The position numbers were made by a program, and so were the translations under genes. Source: Hydrogenophaga sp. A37 (GTDB taxonomy: Bacteria; Pseudomonadota; Gammaproteobacteria; Burkholderiales; Burkholderiaceae_C). Taken from it: 64,000 nucleotides of DNA. Positions 17,804 through 27,022 of the stretch are shown piece after piece (the stretch's first letter is position 1; each line of letters opens with the position of its first letter). A model generated the notes under the pieces. It did no database searches. It saw only the letters and a program-made list of their open reading frames with translations, and was not told the DNA's origin. The stretch is taken from positions 1 to 64,000 of the forward strand of contig NZ_MUNZ01000104.1 of NCBI RefSeq assembly GCF_002001205.1. The letters are read 5' to 3'.

Positions 17804-18668
17804 TCTGCTTTCACAGGTAACCCAAGCCTCCGAGAACATGCTGCCCCTCGGGCAATGGGTCAACGCCGGGGTGAAGCTGCTGCTGGACAACGGCGCCGCC
17901 GTGTTCGACGCCATCGGCCTCGTGGTCGAACAGTTCGCCGAATGGGTCGAGACCGCCATGCTGGCCATCCCCTTCTGGCTCGTGATCCTGGTCGCGGTGG
18001 GGGTCAGCGTCCGCAGGGTGAGCTGGCGGTTCGGCACGTTTGTGGCGCTGGCCCTGATGCTGATCGTCGTCACGGGGTTCTGGTTGCAGACCATGGTCAC
18101 CCTGGCGCTCACGCTCTCGGCCACCTTCATCAGCCTGTTCTACGGCATCCCGCTGGGCATCTGGTGCTCGCGCGCGCCCCGCGTCAACGCGGTCGTCCGG
18201 CCCATGCTCGACTTCATGCAGACCATGCCGGCCTTTGTGTACCTGATCCCGGCCGCCATGCTGTTCGGGCTGGGTCGCGTGCCCGGCATCCTGGCGACGG
18301 TGATCTTCGCCATGCCGCCGGTGGTGCGACTGACCAGCCTGGGCATCCGGCAGGTGAGTGCTGAGCAGGTGGAAGCCGGCAACGCCTTCGGCTGCACATC
18401 GACCCAGCTGCTGTTCAAGGTGCAGCTGCCGATTGCGCTGCCCACCATCATGGCCGGCGTCAACCAGACCATCATGATGGCGCTCTCGATGGTGATCATC
18501 GCCTCGATGGTCGGCGCCGGCGGTCTGGGCAACGACGTGCTCGCCAGCATCCAGCGGCTGGACATCGGCCTGGGTTTCGAGAGCGGGCTGGCCGTGGTGC
18601 TGCTGGCCATCATCCTGGACCGCATCACCGAAAGTTTCGGTGCCGGCCGCGACAACAACAAGAGCTGA
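17796..18668 (+). CDS. choW: Choline/glycine betaine ABC transporter permease
   Basis: 290-residue ProW/OpuAB-type permease with an N-terminal extension and a binding-protein-dependent transport domain: helices from about residue 55 on, and the EAA-like loop [20 protein letters not shown] near 195. The ATG at 17796 has an AAGAGG ribosome site and overlaps the end of the ATPase gene, so the two are translationally coupled. With the ATPase it forms an importer for a quaternary amine. Confidence 0.88.
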   Translation: MSDLLSQVTQASENMLPLGQWVNAGVKLLLDNGAAVFDAIGLVVEQFAEWVETAMLAIPFWLVILVAVGVSVRRVSWRFGTFVALALMLIVVTGFWLQTMVTLALTLSATFISLFYGIPLGIWCSRAPRVNAVVRPMLDFMQTMPAFVYLIPAAMLFGLGRVPGILATVIFAMPPVVRLTSLGIRQVSAEQVEAGNAFGCTSTQLLFKVQLPIALPTIMAGVNQTIMMALSMVIIASMVGAGGLGNDVLASIQRLDIGLGFESGLAVVLLAIILDRITESFGAGRDNNKS

Positions 18669-18687
18669 ACGCCATCAGGAGCGCCCC

Positions 18688-19758
18688 ATGACACGTCCCT
18701 CGCCTGAGCCCTTGTCACCCGGCGACATCCACCGGGAGCGCCCTTCCCCGGAAGGCTTCCACGTGGGCTTCGTCCTGCTCCAGGACTTCTCCATGATCGC
18801 GTTTGCCAACGCGGTCGAGACGCTGCGCATGGCCAACTACATCAGCCGTCGCACCCTGTACCGATGGACCGTCGTGGAGCCCGAGAGGTCGCCCCCCATG
18901 GCGAGCAACGGATTGACCATTTCCCCGGTCGGCGGTGTGGAAGACCTGGCCACCTGCGACGCGGTGTTCGTCTGCGGGGGCCTCAACATCCGGCAGGTCA
19001 CCAACGAGGCCGTGCGCAGGCTGCTGCGCCAATGTGCCGCCAATGGCGCGGTCATGGGTGCGCTGTGCACGGGTTCGTTTGCCCTGGCCAGCGCGGGCCT
19101 GCTGGACGGCTACCGTTGCGCCATCCACTGGGAGAACCTGGCGGCGATCAGCGAAGAGTTTCCCAAGGTCCGGTTCACGCCGGAGGTCTTCATCTTTGAT
19201 CGCGACCGCATCACCTGCTCGGGTGGCACCGCGCCGCTGCACCTGATGCTGCACCTGGTCCGCGGACACCATGACGCCAAGCTGGTGATGGCGATCTCCG
19301 AGCAGTTCATTGTGGAACGGCTGCGCGCCAGCAGCGACCGCCAGCGCATCCCGCAACCCGAGTGCATCGGCCCGGGCTATCAGCACCTCACCGAAGCCGC
19401 GGAGATCATGGCGGCCAACATCGAGGAGCCCTTGTCGCTGATCGATCTGGCCGGTCTGGTCGGGCTCTCGCTGCGGCAGCTCGAGCGCCTGTTCAATCGC
19501 TACTTCAGCATGAACCCGGCGCAGTACTACCTGAACCTTCGCCTGCGCCGCGCCCAGGAACTGCTGACGCACACCAGCCTGCCGATCATGCAGGTCACGG
19601 TGGCGTGTGGTTTTCAGTCGTCCTCGCATTTCTGCAAGGCCTATCGCTGTCTGTTCGGCCACGCGCCCAGTGACGAACGCCGGCGGCAGGCGGCCGAGGC
19701 AGGCACCGGACGCGCACCCCAGGCCAGGCGCCCACCCGAACTGGTCCGGGTGGCGTGA
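18688..19758 (+). CDS. gbdR: GlxA-family AraC regulator of betaine catabolism (GbdR-type)
   Basis: 356-residue regulator with an N-terminal DJ-1/PfpI-like ligand domain (residues ~25-190, ALCTGSFALASAGLL) and a C-terminal AraC helix-turn-helix pair (~235-335, FNRYFSMNPAQYYLNLRLRR). This layout is shared by GbdR, the glycine betaine/dimethylglycine-responsive activator, and by carnitine regulators such as CdhR. Position next to the uptake and demethylation genes favours GbdR. GGAG precedes the ATG at 18688. It follows the permease by 19 nt, so it may be co-transcribed and self-reinforcing. Confidence 0.82.
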   Translation: MTRPSPEPLSPGDIHRERPSPEGFHVGFVLLQDFSMIAFANAVETLRMANYISRRTLYRWTVVEPERSPPMASNGLTISPVGGVEDLATCDAVFVCGGLNIRQVTNEAVRRLLRQCAANGAVMGALCTGSFALASAGLLDGYRCAIHWENLAAISEEFPKVRFTPEVFIFDRDRITCSGGTAPLHLMLHLVRGHHDAKLVMAISEQFIVERLRASSDRQRIPQPECIGPGYQHLTEAAEIMAANIEEPLSLIDLAGLVGLSLRQLERLFNRYFSMNPAQYYLNLRLRRAQELLTHTSLPIMQVTVACGFQSSSHFCKAYRCLFGHAPSDERRRQAAEAGTGRAPQARRPPELVRVA

Positions 19759-19835
19759 CACGCCCTGCCTTGCCGACACAACACAACTTGGCGTCGCACT
19801 GGATCAATTCCTCGCTCTCCGATCTGTGACAGTTC

Positions 19836-19876
19836 CCTTCGGGTCATCCCCACGCGCGGCGTGCATGGCCCGAAGG
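19836..19876. promoter_or_regulatory. Inverted repeat between gbdR and fdhA
   Basis: Arms CCTTCGGG and CCCGAAGG enclose an inner hairpin with ACGC and GCGT arms. There is no T-run, so it is not a classical terminator; it could be an RNA stem in the fdhA leader or an operator. Confidence 0.35.
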
Positions 19877-19932
19877 TGGCAGCAACCGCTGCCCACCCAA
19901 CGTGGAACCACCAACCAACAGAGGAGACAGCC

Positions 19933-21135
19933 ATGTCAGACAACCGAGGTGTCGTGTATCTGGGCCAGGGTCAGGTCGAAGTCCAGTCCATCCCTTTCCC
20001 CAAACTGCTGAGCCCGCTGGGTCGAAGCGCCGAGCACGGCGTGATCCTGAAGGTGCTCACCACCAACATCTGTGGCTCGGACCAGCACATGGTGCGTGGC
20101 CGGACCACCGCAGTGACCGGGCTGGTGCTGGGCCACGAAATCACGGGCGAGGTGCTCGAAGTCGGACGCGATGTGGAGACGCTGCAGCGCGGCGACATCG
20201 TGTCGGTGCCGTTCAACGTGGCCTGCGGACGCTGCCGCACCTGCAAGGAACAGCACACCGGTGTCTGCCTGAGCGTGAATCCGTCTCGCGCAGGCGGTGC
20301 CTACGGCTATGTCGACATGGGCGGCTGGATCGGTGGGCAGGCCGAGTATGTGATGGTGCCGTATGCCGACTTCAACCTGCTGAAGTTCCCCGACCGCGAC
20401 AAGGCGTTCGAGAAGATCCGCGACCTGACCTGCCTCTCCGACATCCTGCCCACGGGCTACCACGGCGCCGTGACAGCCGGGGTCGGTCCCGGCAGCACCG
20501 TGTACGTGGCTGGCGCCGGCCCGGTGGGTCTGGCCGCTGCGGCTTCGGCACGCCTGCTGGGCGCGGCGGTCGTGATCGTCGGGGACGTCAATCCCGTGCG
20601 CCTGGTCCATGCGCGCAAGGTGGGTTTCGAGACGGTGGACCTGTCGCAGGACGCCACGCTCGGCGAACAGATTGCCCAGATTCTGGGAACCACGGAGGTG
20701 GACTGTGCCATCGATGCCGTGGGCTTTGAGGCGCGCGGCCACGGCCATGCCGGGTCGCAGGAAGAGGCACCTGCCACGGTCCTCAACTCCTTGATGGAAG
20801 TCACGCGGGCCGCGGGCAAGATCGGCATTCCCGGCTTGTACGTCACCGAAGACCCGGGCGCCACCGACAAGGCCGCGAAACAGGGTTCACTGAGCATCCG
20901 TCTGGGCCTCGGCTGGGCCAAGTCACACAGCTTTTTCACCGGACAGACACCGGTCATGAAATACAACCGCGCGCTGATGCAAGCGATTCTGTGGGACCGG
21001 ATCCAGATCGCCGACGTGGTGGGCGTCGAGGTGATTTCGCTCAACAACGCCCCCAAGGGCTATGCGGCATTCGACGCCGGCGCGCCGAAGAAGTTTGTCA
21101 TCGATCCCCATGACCAGCTGAAGCTGGCCGCCTGA
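19933..21135 (+). CDS. fdhA: Glutathione-independent formaldehyde dehydrogenase
   Basis: 400-residue zinc alcohol-dehydrogenase-family enzyme oxidising formaldehyde to formate with tightly bound NAD. Catalytic zinc ligands appear in NICGSDQHM and GHE, and structural zinc in CGRCRTCKEQHTGVC. The long insert around GGWIGGQAEYV is typical of Pseudomonas putida-type FdhA. AGGAG precedes the ATG at 19933. As last gene of the island it removes formaldehyde produced by GbcA and DgcA. Confidence 0.93.
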   Translation: MSDNRGVVYLGQGQVEVQSIPFPKLLSPLGRSAEHGVILKVLTTNICGSDQHMVRGRTTAVTGLVLGHEITGEVLEVGRDVETLQRGDIVSVPFNVACGRCRTCKEQHTGVCLSVNPSRAGGAYGYVDMGGWIGGQAEYVMVPYADFNLLKFPDRDKAFEKIRDLTCLSDILPTGYHGAVTAGVGPGSTVYVAGAGPVGLAAAASARLLGAAVVIVGDVNPVRLVHARKVGFETVDLSQDATLGEQIAQILGTTEVDCAIDAVGFEARGHGHAGSQEEAPATVLNSLMEVTRAAGKIGIPGLYVTEDPGATDKAAKQGSLSIRLGLGWAKSHSFFTGQTPVMKYNRALMQAILWDRIQIADVVGVEVISLNNAPKGYAAFDAGAPKKFVIDPHDQLKLAA

Positions 21136-21200
21136 CCTTCAACAGGCCAGATTCCCCACCGCCGATGTCCCCAGCTCGGATCGGCCAGGCGCACCCCCAA

Positions 21201-21230
21201 AACAATGGCGCCCCGCAGGGCGCCATTGTT
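21201..21230. terminator. Bidirectional intrinsic terminator between fdhA and dctA
   Basis: Perfect 12-bp inverted repeat (AACAATGGCGCC / GGCGCCATTGTT) with a 6-nt loop, between two convergent genes. On the minus strand it continues into TTTTGGGGG, so it best serves dctA; it can also end the fdhA transcript. Confidence 0.8.
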
Positions 21231-21251
21231 GGATCAGGGTCCGGCCCGTGT

Positions 21252-22598
21252 TCAGGGCCGGGCGTCGCCCACCGCCATGTGCGCCACCTGCTGGTCGAGG
21301 ATCTCTTCGGGCTCGTCGGCTTCCTGCGCTGTGGGGTTGTCCAGGCCCTGCTGCAGGCGCTGCATGTCGAGGTCGCCAGTCCACTTGGCCACCACCAGGG
21401 TCGCCACGCCGTTGCCCACCAGGTTGGTCAGGGCGCGGGCTTCGCTCATGAAGCGGTCGATGCCCAGGATCAGCGCCAGGCCGGCCACGGGCACGCCGCC
21501 CACGGCCGAGAGCGTGGCCGCCAGCACGATGAAGCCGCTGCCGGTGATGCCGGCCGCGCCCTTGGAGGTGAGCAGCAGCACGGCCAGCAGGGTCAGCTGC
21601 TGCGTCAGCGTCATGGGGGTGTCGGTGGCCTGGGCGATGAACACCGCGGCCATGGTCAGGTAGATCGAGGTGCCGTCGAGGTTGAACGAATAACCGGTGG
21701 GGATCACCAGGCCGACCACCGACTTCTTGGCGCCCAGGTTTTCCATCTTCTCCATCATGCGCGGCAGCACCGATTCGCTCGACGAGGTGCCCAGCACGAT
21801 CAGCAGCTCTTCCTTGATGTAGCGGATGAATTTCACGATGCTGAAGCCGTGCAGGCGGCTGATGAGGCCCAGCACCACGAACACGAACAGCAGGCAGGTC
21901 AGGTAGAAGGTGCCCATGAGCTTGCCGAGCGAGAACAGCGAGTCGATGCCGTACTTGCCGATGGTGAAGGCCATGGCGCCGAAGGCACCGATGGGGGCCA
22001 CCTTCATGATGATGCCGACGATGTCGAACAGCACGTGCGAGCTCTTTTCGATGAAGTCGAACACCATGGTGCCGCGGCCGCCGAACTTGTGCAGCGCGAA
22101 GCCGAACAGCACCGAGAACAGCAGCACCTGCAGGATGTCGCCCTTGGCGAACGCGTCCACCACCGAGGTGGGGATCACGCTCAGCAGGAAGTCGACCGTG
22201 CCCTTCATCTTGCCGGGCTCGGTGTAGGCGGCGATGGCCTTGGTGTCGAGCGAGGCGGCGTCCACGTGCATGCCCGAGCCGGGCTGGATCAGGTTGACCA
22301 CCAGCAGGCCGATGAGCAGCGCCACCGTGGACACGACCTCGAAGTACAGCAGCGCCAGGCCGCCGGTCTTGCCAACCTTCTTCATGTCTTCCATGCCGGC
22401 GATGCCCACCACCACGGTGCAGAAGATGATGGGCGCGATGATCATCTTGATCAGCTTGATGAAGGCGTCGCCCAGCGGCTTCATCTGCTCCCCGAGCGCG
22501 GGGTAGAAGTGGCCCAGCAGCACGCCAACGGTGACGGCGAACAGGACCTGGACGTAGAGGGATTTGTAAAGCGGCTTGCGCGTGGTGCTCGTGGCCAT
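21252..22598 (-). CDS. dctA: C4-dicarboxylate:proton symporter
   Basis: 448-residue DAACS (SLC1-type) transporter importing succinate, fumarate and malate. Family features include [14 protein letters not shown] (HP1), [15 protein letters not shown] (TM7 region) and [14 protein letters not shown] (TM8). The start [18 protein letters not shown] matches DctA N-termini and GGAGA precedes the ATG at 22598. Glutamate symporters of the same family are possible, but the neighbouring DctSR pair favours C4-dicarboxylates. Confidence 0.92.
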   Translation of the reverse strand: MATSTTRKPLYKSLYVQVLFAVTVGVLLGHFYPALGEQMKPLGDAFIKLIKMIIAPIIFCTVVVGIAGMEDMKKVGKTGGLALLYFEVVSTVALLIGLLVVNLIQPGSGMHVDAASLDTKAIAAYTEPGKMKGTVDFLLSVIPTSVVDAFAKGDILQVLLFSVLFGFALHKFGGRGTMVFDFIEKSSHVLFDIVGIIMKVAPIGAFGAMAFTIGKYGIDSLFSLGKLMGTFYLTCLLFVFVVLGLISRLHGFSIVKFIRYIKEELLIVLGTSSSESVLPRMMEKMENLGAKKSVVGLVIPTGYSFNLDGTSIYLTMAAVFIAQATDTPMTLTQQLTLLAVLLLTSKGAAGITGSGFIVLAATLSAVGGVPVAGLALILGIDRFMSEARALTNLVGNGVATLVVAKWTGDLDMQRLQQGLDNPTAQEADEPEEILDQQVAHMAVGDARP

Positions 22599-22732
22599 GG
22601 GTTTGTCTCCAGCTGAACTTGTAAGAGGGGCGCCGGGTGTGTCGGCTGCCGGCGCCTGCAGGTGCCCGGTGTGCGGGACAGGCTGGACGATACGCAGCGG
22701 CCCGGGTCGCGCCAACTGTGGCGTTCAACAGT

Positions 22733-22744
22733 CGTAGAACTACG
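22733..22744. promoter_or_regulatory. Palindrome upstream of dctA, possible DctR operator
   Basis: CGTAG-AA-CTACG, a perfect 5-2-5 inverted repeat, lies 135 bp upstream of the dctA start in the short gap before the orphan TRAP binding-protein gene. The LuxR-type regulator DctR is encoded nearby, so this is a candidate binding site. Only one copy was seen. Confidence 0.35.
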
Positions 22745-22777
22745 TACGCCCCGCAGCGCCCGGTTTCAAGCGACGTT

Positions 22778-23803
22778 TCAGCGCTGGTCGAGCGCCCGCT
22801 GCACGTCGGTCAACAGCGCCGATCCCAGGCTGCGCTGGAAGCCGTCGTACACGGTCTGCAGGTGGCGGCGCAGCGCGCTGCGCTCGGCCGGCGTCAACCC
22901 GTGCACCTGCAGGCCGGGCGTGCGCCGCAGCGTGGCCAGGGCCATCGCGTCCAGCTCGGCGGCCAGGCGGTTGCCGTGCGCCAGCGCCTCGGCCAGCGCC
23001 GTGCTCAGCAGCTCGCGGTCGGCCGGCTGCAGGCTGGCCCAGAAGCGCGGGTGGCTCACCACCGCGTAGCCCAGGTAACCGTGCTGTGTGAGCGTGATGT
23101 GCGGCTGCAGCGCGGCCAGCCCCTGCGTGAGGAAGTTGGAGAGCGGGTTTTCCGCCGCGTCCACCACGCCGCTGGCCAGCGCGCGCTGCGTTTCGCCGAA
23201 CGGCAGCACCACCGGCTGCGCACCGAGTGCGCGCACCTGCTCGCCCAGCACCCGCGAGGCCTGCACCCGCACACGCAGGCCCCGGTAGTCGGCCGGGGTG
23301 CGCAGCGGGCGCGCGGCGCTCATCTGCTTGAAACCGTTGTCGAGAAAACCCAGGCCCAGCATCTGCTGGCGGCCCAGGCGCTGCAGCAGCCCGCGCCCCA
23401 CCTCGCCCTGCGTCACGCGCCGCACCTGCGCCAGGTCGGCGAACAGGTAGGGCAGGTCGAACACCTCGAACTCGGGCACACCGGCCATGCCGAACTTCGA
23501 GAGCGAGGGCGCCAGCATCTCCACCGCGCCCAGGCGCAGCGCCTCAATCTCGTCGTCATCGCCCCAGAACTGCGAGGCGGGGTGCACCTCCACGCGAATG
23601 CGGTCGCCCGCGCGAGCGTGCACCAGCGACTGGAAGCGCAGCGCCATCTGGCCCTTGGGTGTGTCGGGCGCCACCACGTGCGAAAAACGCAGCAGCACCG
23701 CAGGCCGCGCCGCCCGTGCCCAGCCGCTGGCCACGGCACAGGCCGCCCCCAGCACCGCGCGGCGCAGGATGCGCGGTGAACGGGGAACGGGCGTGGCGGA
23801 CAT
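22778..23803 (-). CDS. Orphan TRAP-type C4-dicarboxylate binding protein
   Basis: 341-residue DctP-family periplasmic protein. A signal region (RRAVLGAACAVASGWARA) precedes a canonical core with GQMALRF, ASQFWGDDDEI and the Arg-binding motif LRVRVQASRVL. No TRAP membrane genes (DctQ, DctM) are nearby. It starts 21 bp from the divergent dctS sensor kinase, so it may feed the sensor rather than a transporter. The ATG at 23803 is the first start before the signal peptide; the frame upstream belongs to antisense of dctS. Confidence 0.85.
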   Translation of the reverse strand: MSATPVPRSPRILRRAVLGAACAVASGWARAARPAVLLRFSHVVAPDTPKGQMALRFQSLVHARAGDRIRVEVHPASQFWGDDDEIEALRLGAVEMLAPSLSKFGMAGVPEFEVFDLPYLFADLAQVRRVTQGEVGRGLLQRLGRQQMLGLGFLDNGFKQMSAARPLRTPADYRGLRVRVQASRVLGEQVRALGAQPVVLPFGETQRALASGVVDAAENPLSNFLTQGLAALQPHITLTQHGYLGYAVVSHPRFWASLQPADRELLSTALAEALAHGNRLAAELDAMALATLRRTPGLQVHGLTPAERSALRRHLQTVYDGFQRSLGSALLTDVQRALDQR

Positions 23804-23824
23804 GCTCGCTATGCTAACGAGGCC

Positions 23825-25789
23825 ATGGCAACCGACACCCCGCTGGATTTCGACACGCTGGACCTGGACACGCGCCAGGCCGCGGCCCTGACACGCCGCG
23901 CCATGACCTGGCTGGGCGCGCTGCTGCTGCTGGTGGCGGCCTCGGCGGTGGCGATGTGGCTGTTCCTGCGCGCCGAGGAGGCGCGCGAGGCCGACCGCCG
24001 GCGCACCGCCGACGCCGAGTGGCTCGACCAGACCCTGCGCTTCCATTTCCGGCGGCTCGAAGGCGACCTGGCCACGCTCGCCCTGCAGGCGCAGCCCGGC
24101 GGCTCGCGCGCCACCGCCCCGCCCAACGGCCCCTGGTGGCGCAGCCCCGAGCTGCTGGCGTTTCACGGCTGGGTGCCGGCCGCCACCCCCGGAGACCGCC
24201 GTCCCTGGCCCGCCTACCTGCAGGCGGCGGCGCAGCAGCCCGCGCACACCGAGGCGCTGGGCACGCTGCTCGACACCACGCGCGGCCTGCAGCGCCCGGC
24301 CTACGCCGGCCCGCTGGTGTCGGCAAACGGCGATGCCATGCTCTGGCTGGCCGTGCCGCACTTCGAGCAGGGCCGTTTCGTGGGTGATCAGGTGGCCGCC
24401 GTGCCCGTGGCGCGCCTGCTCGCCGGGTTCATCCCCGCCTGGTTTCTGCAGGACCACGCGCTGGCCTTGGCCGCCGACGGCGCCGCACTTGGCGGCGACA
24501 CCCCCCTTCGTTACATCGCCCCCATCAACCTCCCGGGCGCCCAGCTGCGCCTGCAGGTGAGCACCCGCGGCGACGCAGCCCCGTTCGCGCCCCGCGCCTT
24601 CTTCGCCGTGGCCATGCTCTGCCTGGCGGGCATGCTGCTGGCGCTGCTCGCCTTGTGGCGCGATGCCGCGCGCCGCCAGCGGGCCGAAGCGCGGCTGCAG
24701 ACCCAACTGGCCCTGCGCACCGCCATGGAACGCTCGGTCACGCTCGGCCTGCGCGCCTGGGACACCCGGGGGCGCCTGCTCTACGCCAACCCCGCGTTCG
24801 CGCGGCTGGTGGGTTGGGCGCCCGCTGAGCTGATCGCCCACACCGGCCCGCCGCCTTACTGGCCCGACGCGCAAGGCGACGAGTTCGCGCAGCTGCAACG
24901 CGCCGCCAGCGACCCCGCCACCCAGCAGGCCGGCGTGGCGCAGCGGCTGCGCCACCGCGACGGCACCGTGATCGACGTGCTGGCCCACAGCGCCCCGCTC
25001 ACCCTGAGCAGCGGCGAGGTGGTGGGCTGGGTCGGCTCGGTGCTGGACGTGACCGAGCGCCAGCGCGTGGAGCGCCTGGCCGCGCGGCAGCAGGAGCTGC
25101 TCGAAGCCTCGGGCCGGCTGGCGGCCATGGGCGAGGTCGCGTCCACGCTGGCGCACGAGCTCAACCAGCCGCTGGGCGCGCTCAGCGGCTTCGCCACCGG
25201 CCTGCTCAACCGCGTGCGCGAGCAGCGCATCACGCTGGACGAGATCGTGCCGGTGGTCGAGCGCATGGAGCGCATGGCCGACAAGGCGGGCCGCGTGATC
25301 CAGCGCATCAACGCCTTCGCGCGCCGCCAGGACATGACGCGCCTGCCGCTCGCGCTGGCGCCCTTCGTGGCGCGCGTGGCCCACAGCGTGCCGCTGCCCG
25401 AGGGCGTGGCGCTGGAGCTGAGCCTGGCCGCGGGCGACGGCCCCACCGTGCCGGCCGACGCGCTGCTGCTGGAGAACGCGCTGCACAACCTGGTGCTCAA
25501 CGCGAGCGAGTGGGCGGCGCGCAGCGGGCGCACGCCGTCGCGGGTGCGCGTGAGCCTGGTGCCGGGCGAGCAGCAGGTCGGCGTGTGCGTGGCCGACAGC
25601 GGGCCGGGCGTGCCCCCGGCACAACGGGCCACGGTCTTCGACGCCTTCGCCAGCCACAAACCCGGCGGCATGGGCATGGGCCTGGCGATCTGCCGCTCCA
25701 TCGCCGAGGCGCACCGTGGCCGCATCGAGCTGGCGGACAGCCCCGATCTGCTGGGCGCAAAATTCACCCTCTGGCTGCCCACGACATGA
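23825..25789 (+). CDS. dctS: C4-dicarboxylate sensor histidine kinase (DctS-type)
   Basis: 654-residue inner-membrane kinase. TM1 (residues ~28-48) and TM2 (~260-280) flank a periplasmic sensor domain. A PAS domain follows (GLRAWDTRGRLLYANPAF), then the phospho-acceptor His444 in LAHELNQPLG and an ATPase domain (LHNLVLNASEW, DSGPGVP, GMGMGLAIC). It resembles Rhodobacter DctS. Its stop overlaps the dctR start (ATGA). It likely detects periplasmic C4-dicarboxylates to control dctA. Confidence 0.88.
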   Translation: MATDTPLDFDTLDLDTRQAAALTRRAMTWLGALLLLVAASAVAMWLFLRAEEAREADRRRTADAEWLDQTLRFHFRRLEGDLATLALQAQPGGSRATAPPNGPWWRSPELLAFHGWVPAATPGDRRPWPAYLQAAAQQPAHTEALGTLLDTTRGLQRPAYAGPLVSANGDAMLWLAVPHFEQGRFVGDQVAAVPVARLLAGFIPAWFLQDHALALAADGAALGGDTPLRYIAPINLPGAQLRLQVSTRGDAAPFAPRAFFAVAMLCLAGMLLALLALWRDAARRQRAEARLQTQLALRTAMERSVTLGLRAWDTRGRLLYANPAFARLVGWAPAELIAHTGPPPYWPDAQGDEFAQLQRAASDPATQQAGVAQRLRHRDGTVIDVLAHSAPLTLSSGEVVGWVGSVLDVTERQRVERLAARQQELLEASGRLAAMGEVASTLAHELNQPLGALSGFATGLLNRVREQRITLDEIVPVVERMERMADKAGRVIQRINAFARRQDMTRLPLALAPFVARVAHSVPLPEGVALELSLAAGDGPTVPADALLLENALHNLVLNASEWAARSGRTPSRVRVSLVPGEQQVGVCVADSGPGVPPAQRATVFDAFASHKPGGMGMGLAICRSIAEAHRGRIELADSPDLLGAKFTLWLPTT

Positions 25790-26412
25790 ACCCCACCGTC
25801 CACCTGATTGACGACGACACCGATTTCCGCGACGGGCTGGCCTGGCTGCTCGACTCGCGCGGCCTGCCCACGCGCGGCTGGGCGGGCGGCGACCTGTTCC
25901 TGCAGGCGGTGCGCAGCGGCGAGGTGCCCAACGCCTGCTGCGTGGTGCTGCTCGACATCCGCATGGAGCCGCTGTCGGGCCTGGCCACGTTTGAGCAGCT
26001 CAAGGCCCTGCCCTGGCCCTGGCCGGTGCTGTTCCTCACCGGCCACGGCGACGTGAGCATGGCGGTGGCGGCGGTGAAAAACGGGGCCTGGGACTTCCTC
26101 GAAAAACCGTTCCAGAACAACCTGCTGGTGGACAAGGTGGAGGCCGCGCGCCACGCCGCCGTGACGCTGCACACCGCATCGCAGGAGAAGCTGCGCTTTC
26201 AGCAGGCGCTGGCCGCGCTCAGCGCGCGCGAGCGCGAGGTGCTCGACGAGCTGCTGCAGGGCCACTACAACAAGAACATCGCCGACCACCTGGGCATCGC
26301 CCAGCGCACGGTGGAGTTCCACCGCGCCAACATCTTCGAGAAGCTCAAGGTGCAGTCGGCGGTGGAGCTGGCCCACCGCATGGGCCGGCTGATCGCCGGC
26401 GCGGGAGACTAA
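25786..26412 (+). CDS. dctR: LuxR/FixJ-type response regulator (DctR-type)
   Basis: 208-residue regulator: REC domain with acidic pocket IDDDTD and phospho-acceptor Asp57 (LLDIRM), switch Thr (LTGHG) and Lys (EKPF), then a LuxR-type HTH (LSAREREVLDELLQG, AQRTVEFHRANIFEKL). Translationally coupled to dctS by a 4-nt overlap. FixJ-like DctR acts in Rhodobacter dicarboxylate control; here dctA is the obvious target. Confidence 0.9.
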   Translation: MNPTVHLIDDDTDFRDGLAWLLDSRGLPTRGWAGGDLFLQAVRSGEVPNACCVVLLDIRMEPLSGLATFEQLKALPWPWPVLFLTGHGDVSMAVAAVKNGAWDFLEKPFQNNLLVDKVEAARHAAVTLHTASQEKLRFQQALAALSAREREVLDELLQGHYNKNIADHLGIAQRTVEFHRANIFEKLKVQSAVELAHRMGRLIAGAGD

Positions 26413-26426
26413 CCCTTTCGCATGAC

Positions 26427-26915
26427 ATGACCACCCCCATCGACCACGACCTGCCCCCGCTGAACGCCACGCCTCCCGGCCTCTACCGCCATTACAAGGG
26501 CGGCTGGTACGAAGTGATCGACACCGTTCGCTGCAGCGAAACCCTGCAAGGCATGACGCTGTACCGCGCGCTGTACGGAGGCTTTGGTCTGTGGGTGCGC
26601 CCCGCGGCCATGTTCGCCGAACACGGCCGGTTCGAAGGCCAAGAACAGCCCCGCTTTGCCCCGCACGATCCGGCACGCATCCTGCTCGGCGACCTGGCCA
26701 CCGCGCACGCGCTGATCGCCCACCTGCGCGGCCGTGCATTGCGGGAGCGGCAGCTTCACCTCGACACCGCCCTGCGCCCGCCACCCCCCGAGCCCACCGC
26801 CTGCTGTGGGCGCGGCTGCAACGGCTGCGTGTGGGAGGGGTTTTACGAGGCGCTGCACCACTGGCGGGTGGACGCGCTGGCGGTGATCGGGCCGCTGGAT
26901 CGGCCCACGGGCTGA
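26427..26915 (+). CDS. DUF1653 fused to oxidoreductase-like domain
   Basis: 162-residue soluble protein in two parts. Residues ~18-65 (GLYRHYKGGWYEVI to LWVRPAAMF) match DUF1653. Residues ~112-140 (PPPPEPTACCGRGCNGCVWE) match the Cys-rich oxidoreductase-like motif found in short proteins of proteobacteria and mitochondria, with four clustered Cys that could bind a metal. It follows dctR by 14 nt but may just be read through. Function unknown. Confidence 0.75.
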   Translation: MTTPIDHDLPPLNATPPGLYRHYKGGWYEVIDTVRCSETLQGMTLYRALYGGFGLWVRPAAMFAEHGRFEGQEQPRFAPHDPARILLGDLATAHALIAHLRGRALRERQLHLDTALRPPPPEPTACCGRGCNGCVWEGFYEALHHWRVDALAVIGPLDRPTG

Positions 26916-27022
26916 GCGGTCGCACGCCCATAACCGCATATGTGGCATGGGCATGGCGAGAAGCACTCAAGTGCGGCCCCGGGGTGTCGAAATGACCTGA
27001 AGCACCCAGGGACCCACACGCC

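Noticed and set aside
26943..26958. Sigma54-like sequence TGGCATG-N4-TGGC before the HD-GYP gene
   Set aside because: GG and GC are correctly spaced, but the -12 element lacks TTGC and no enhancer-binding protein gene is near.
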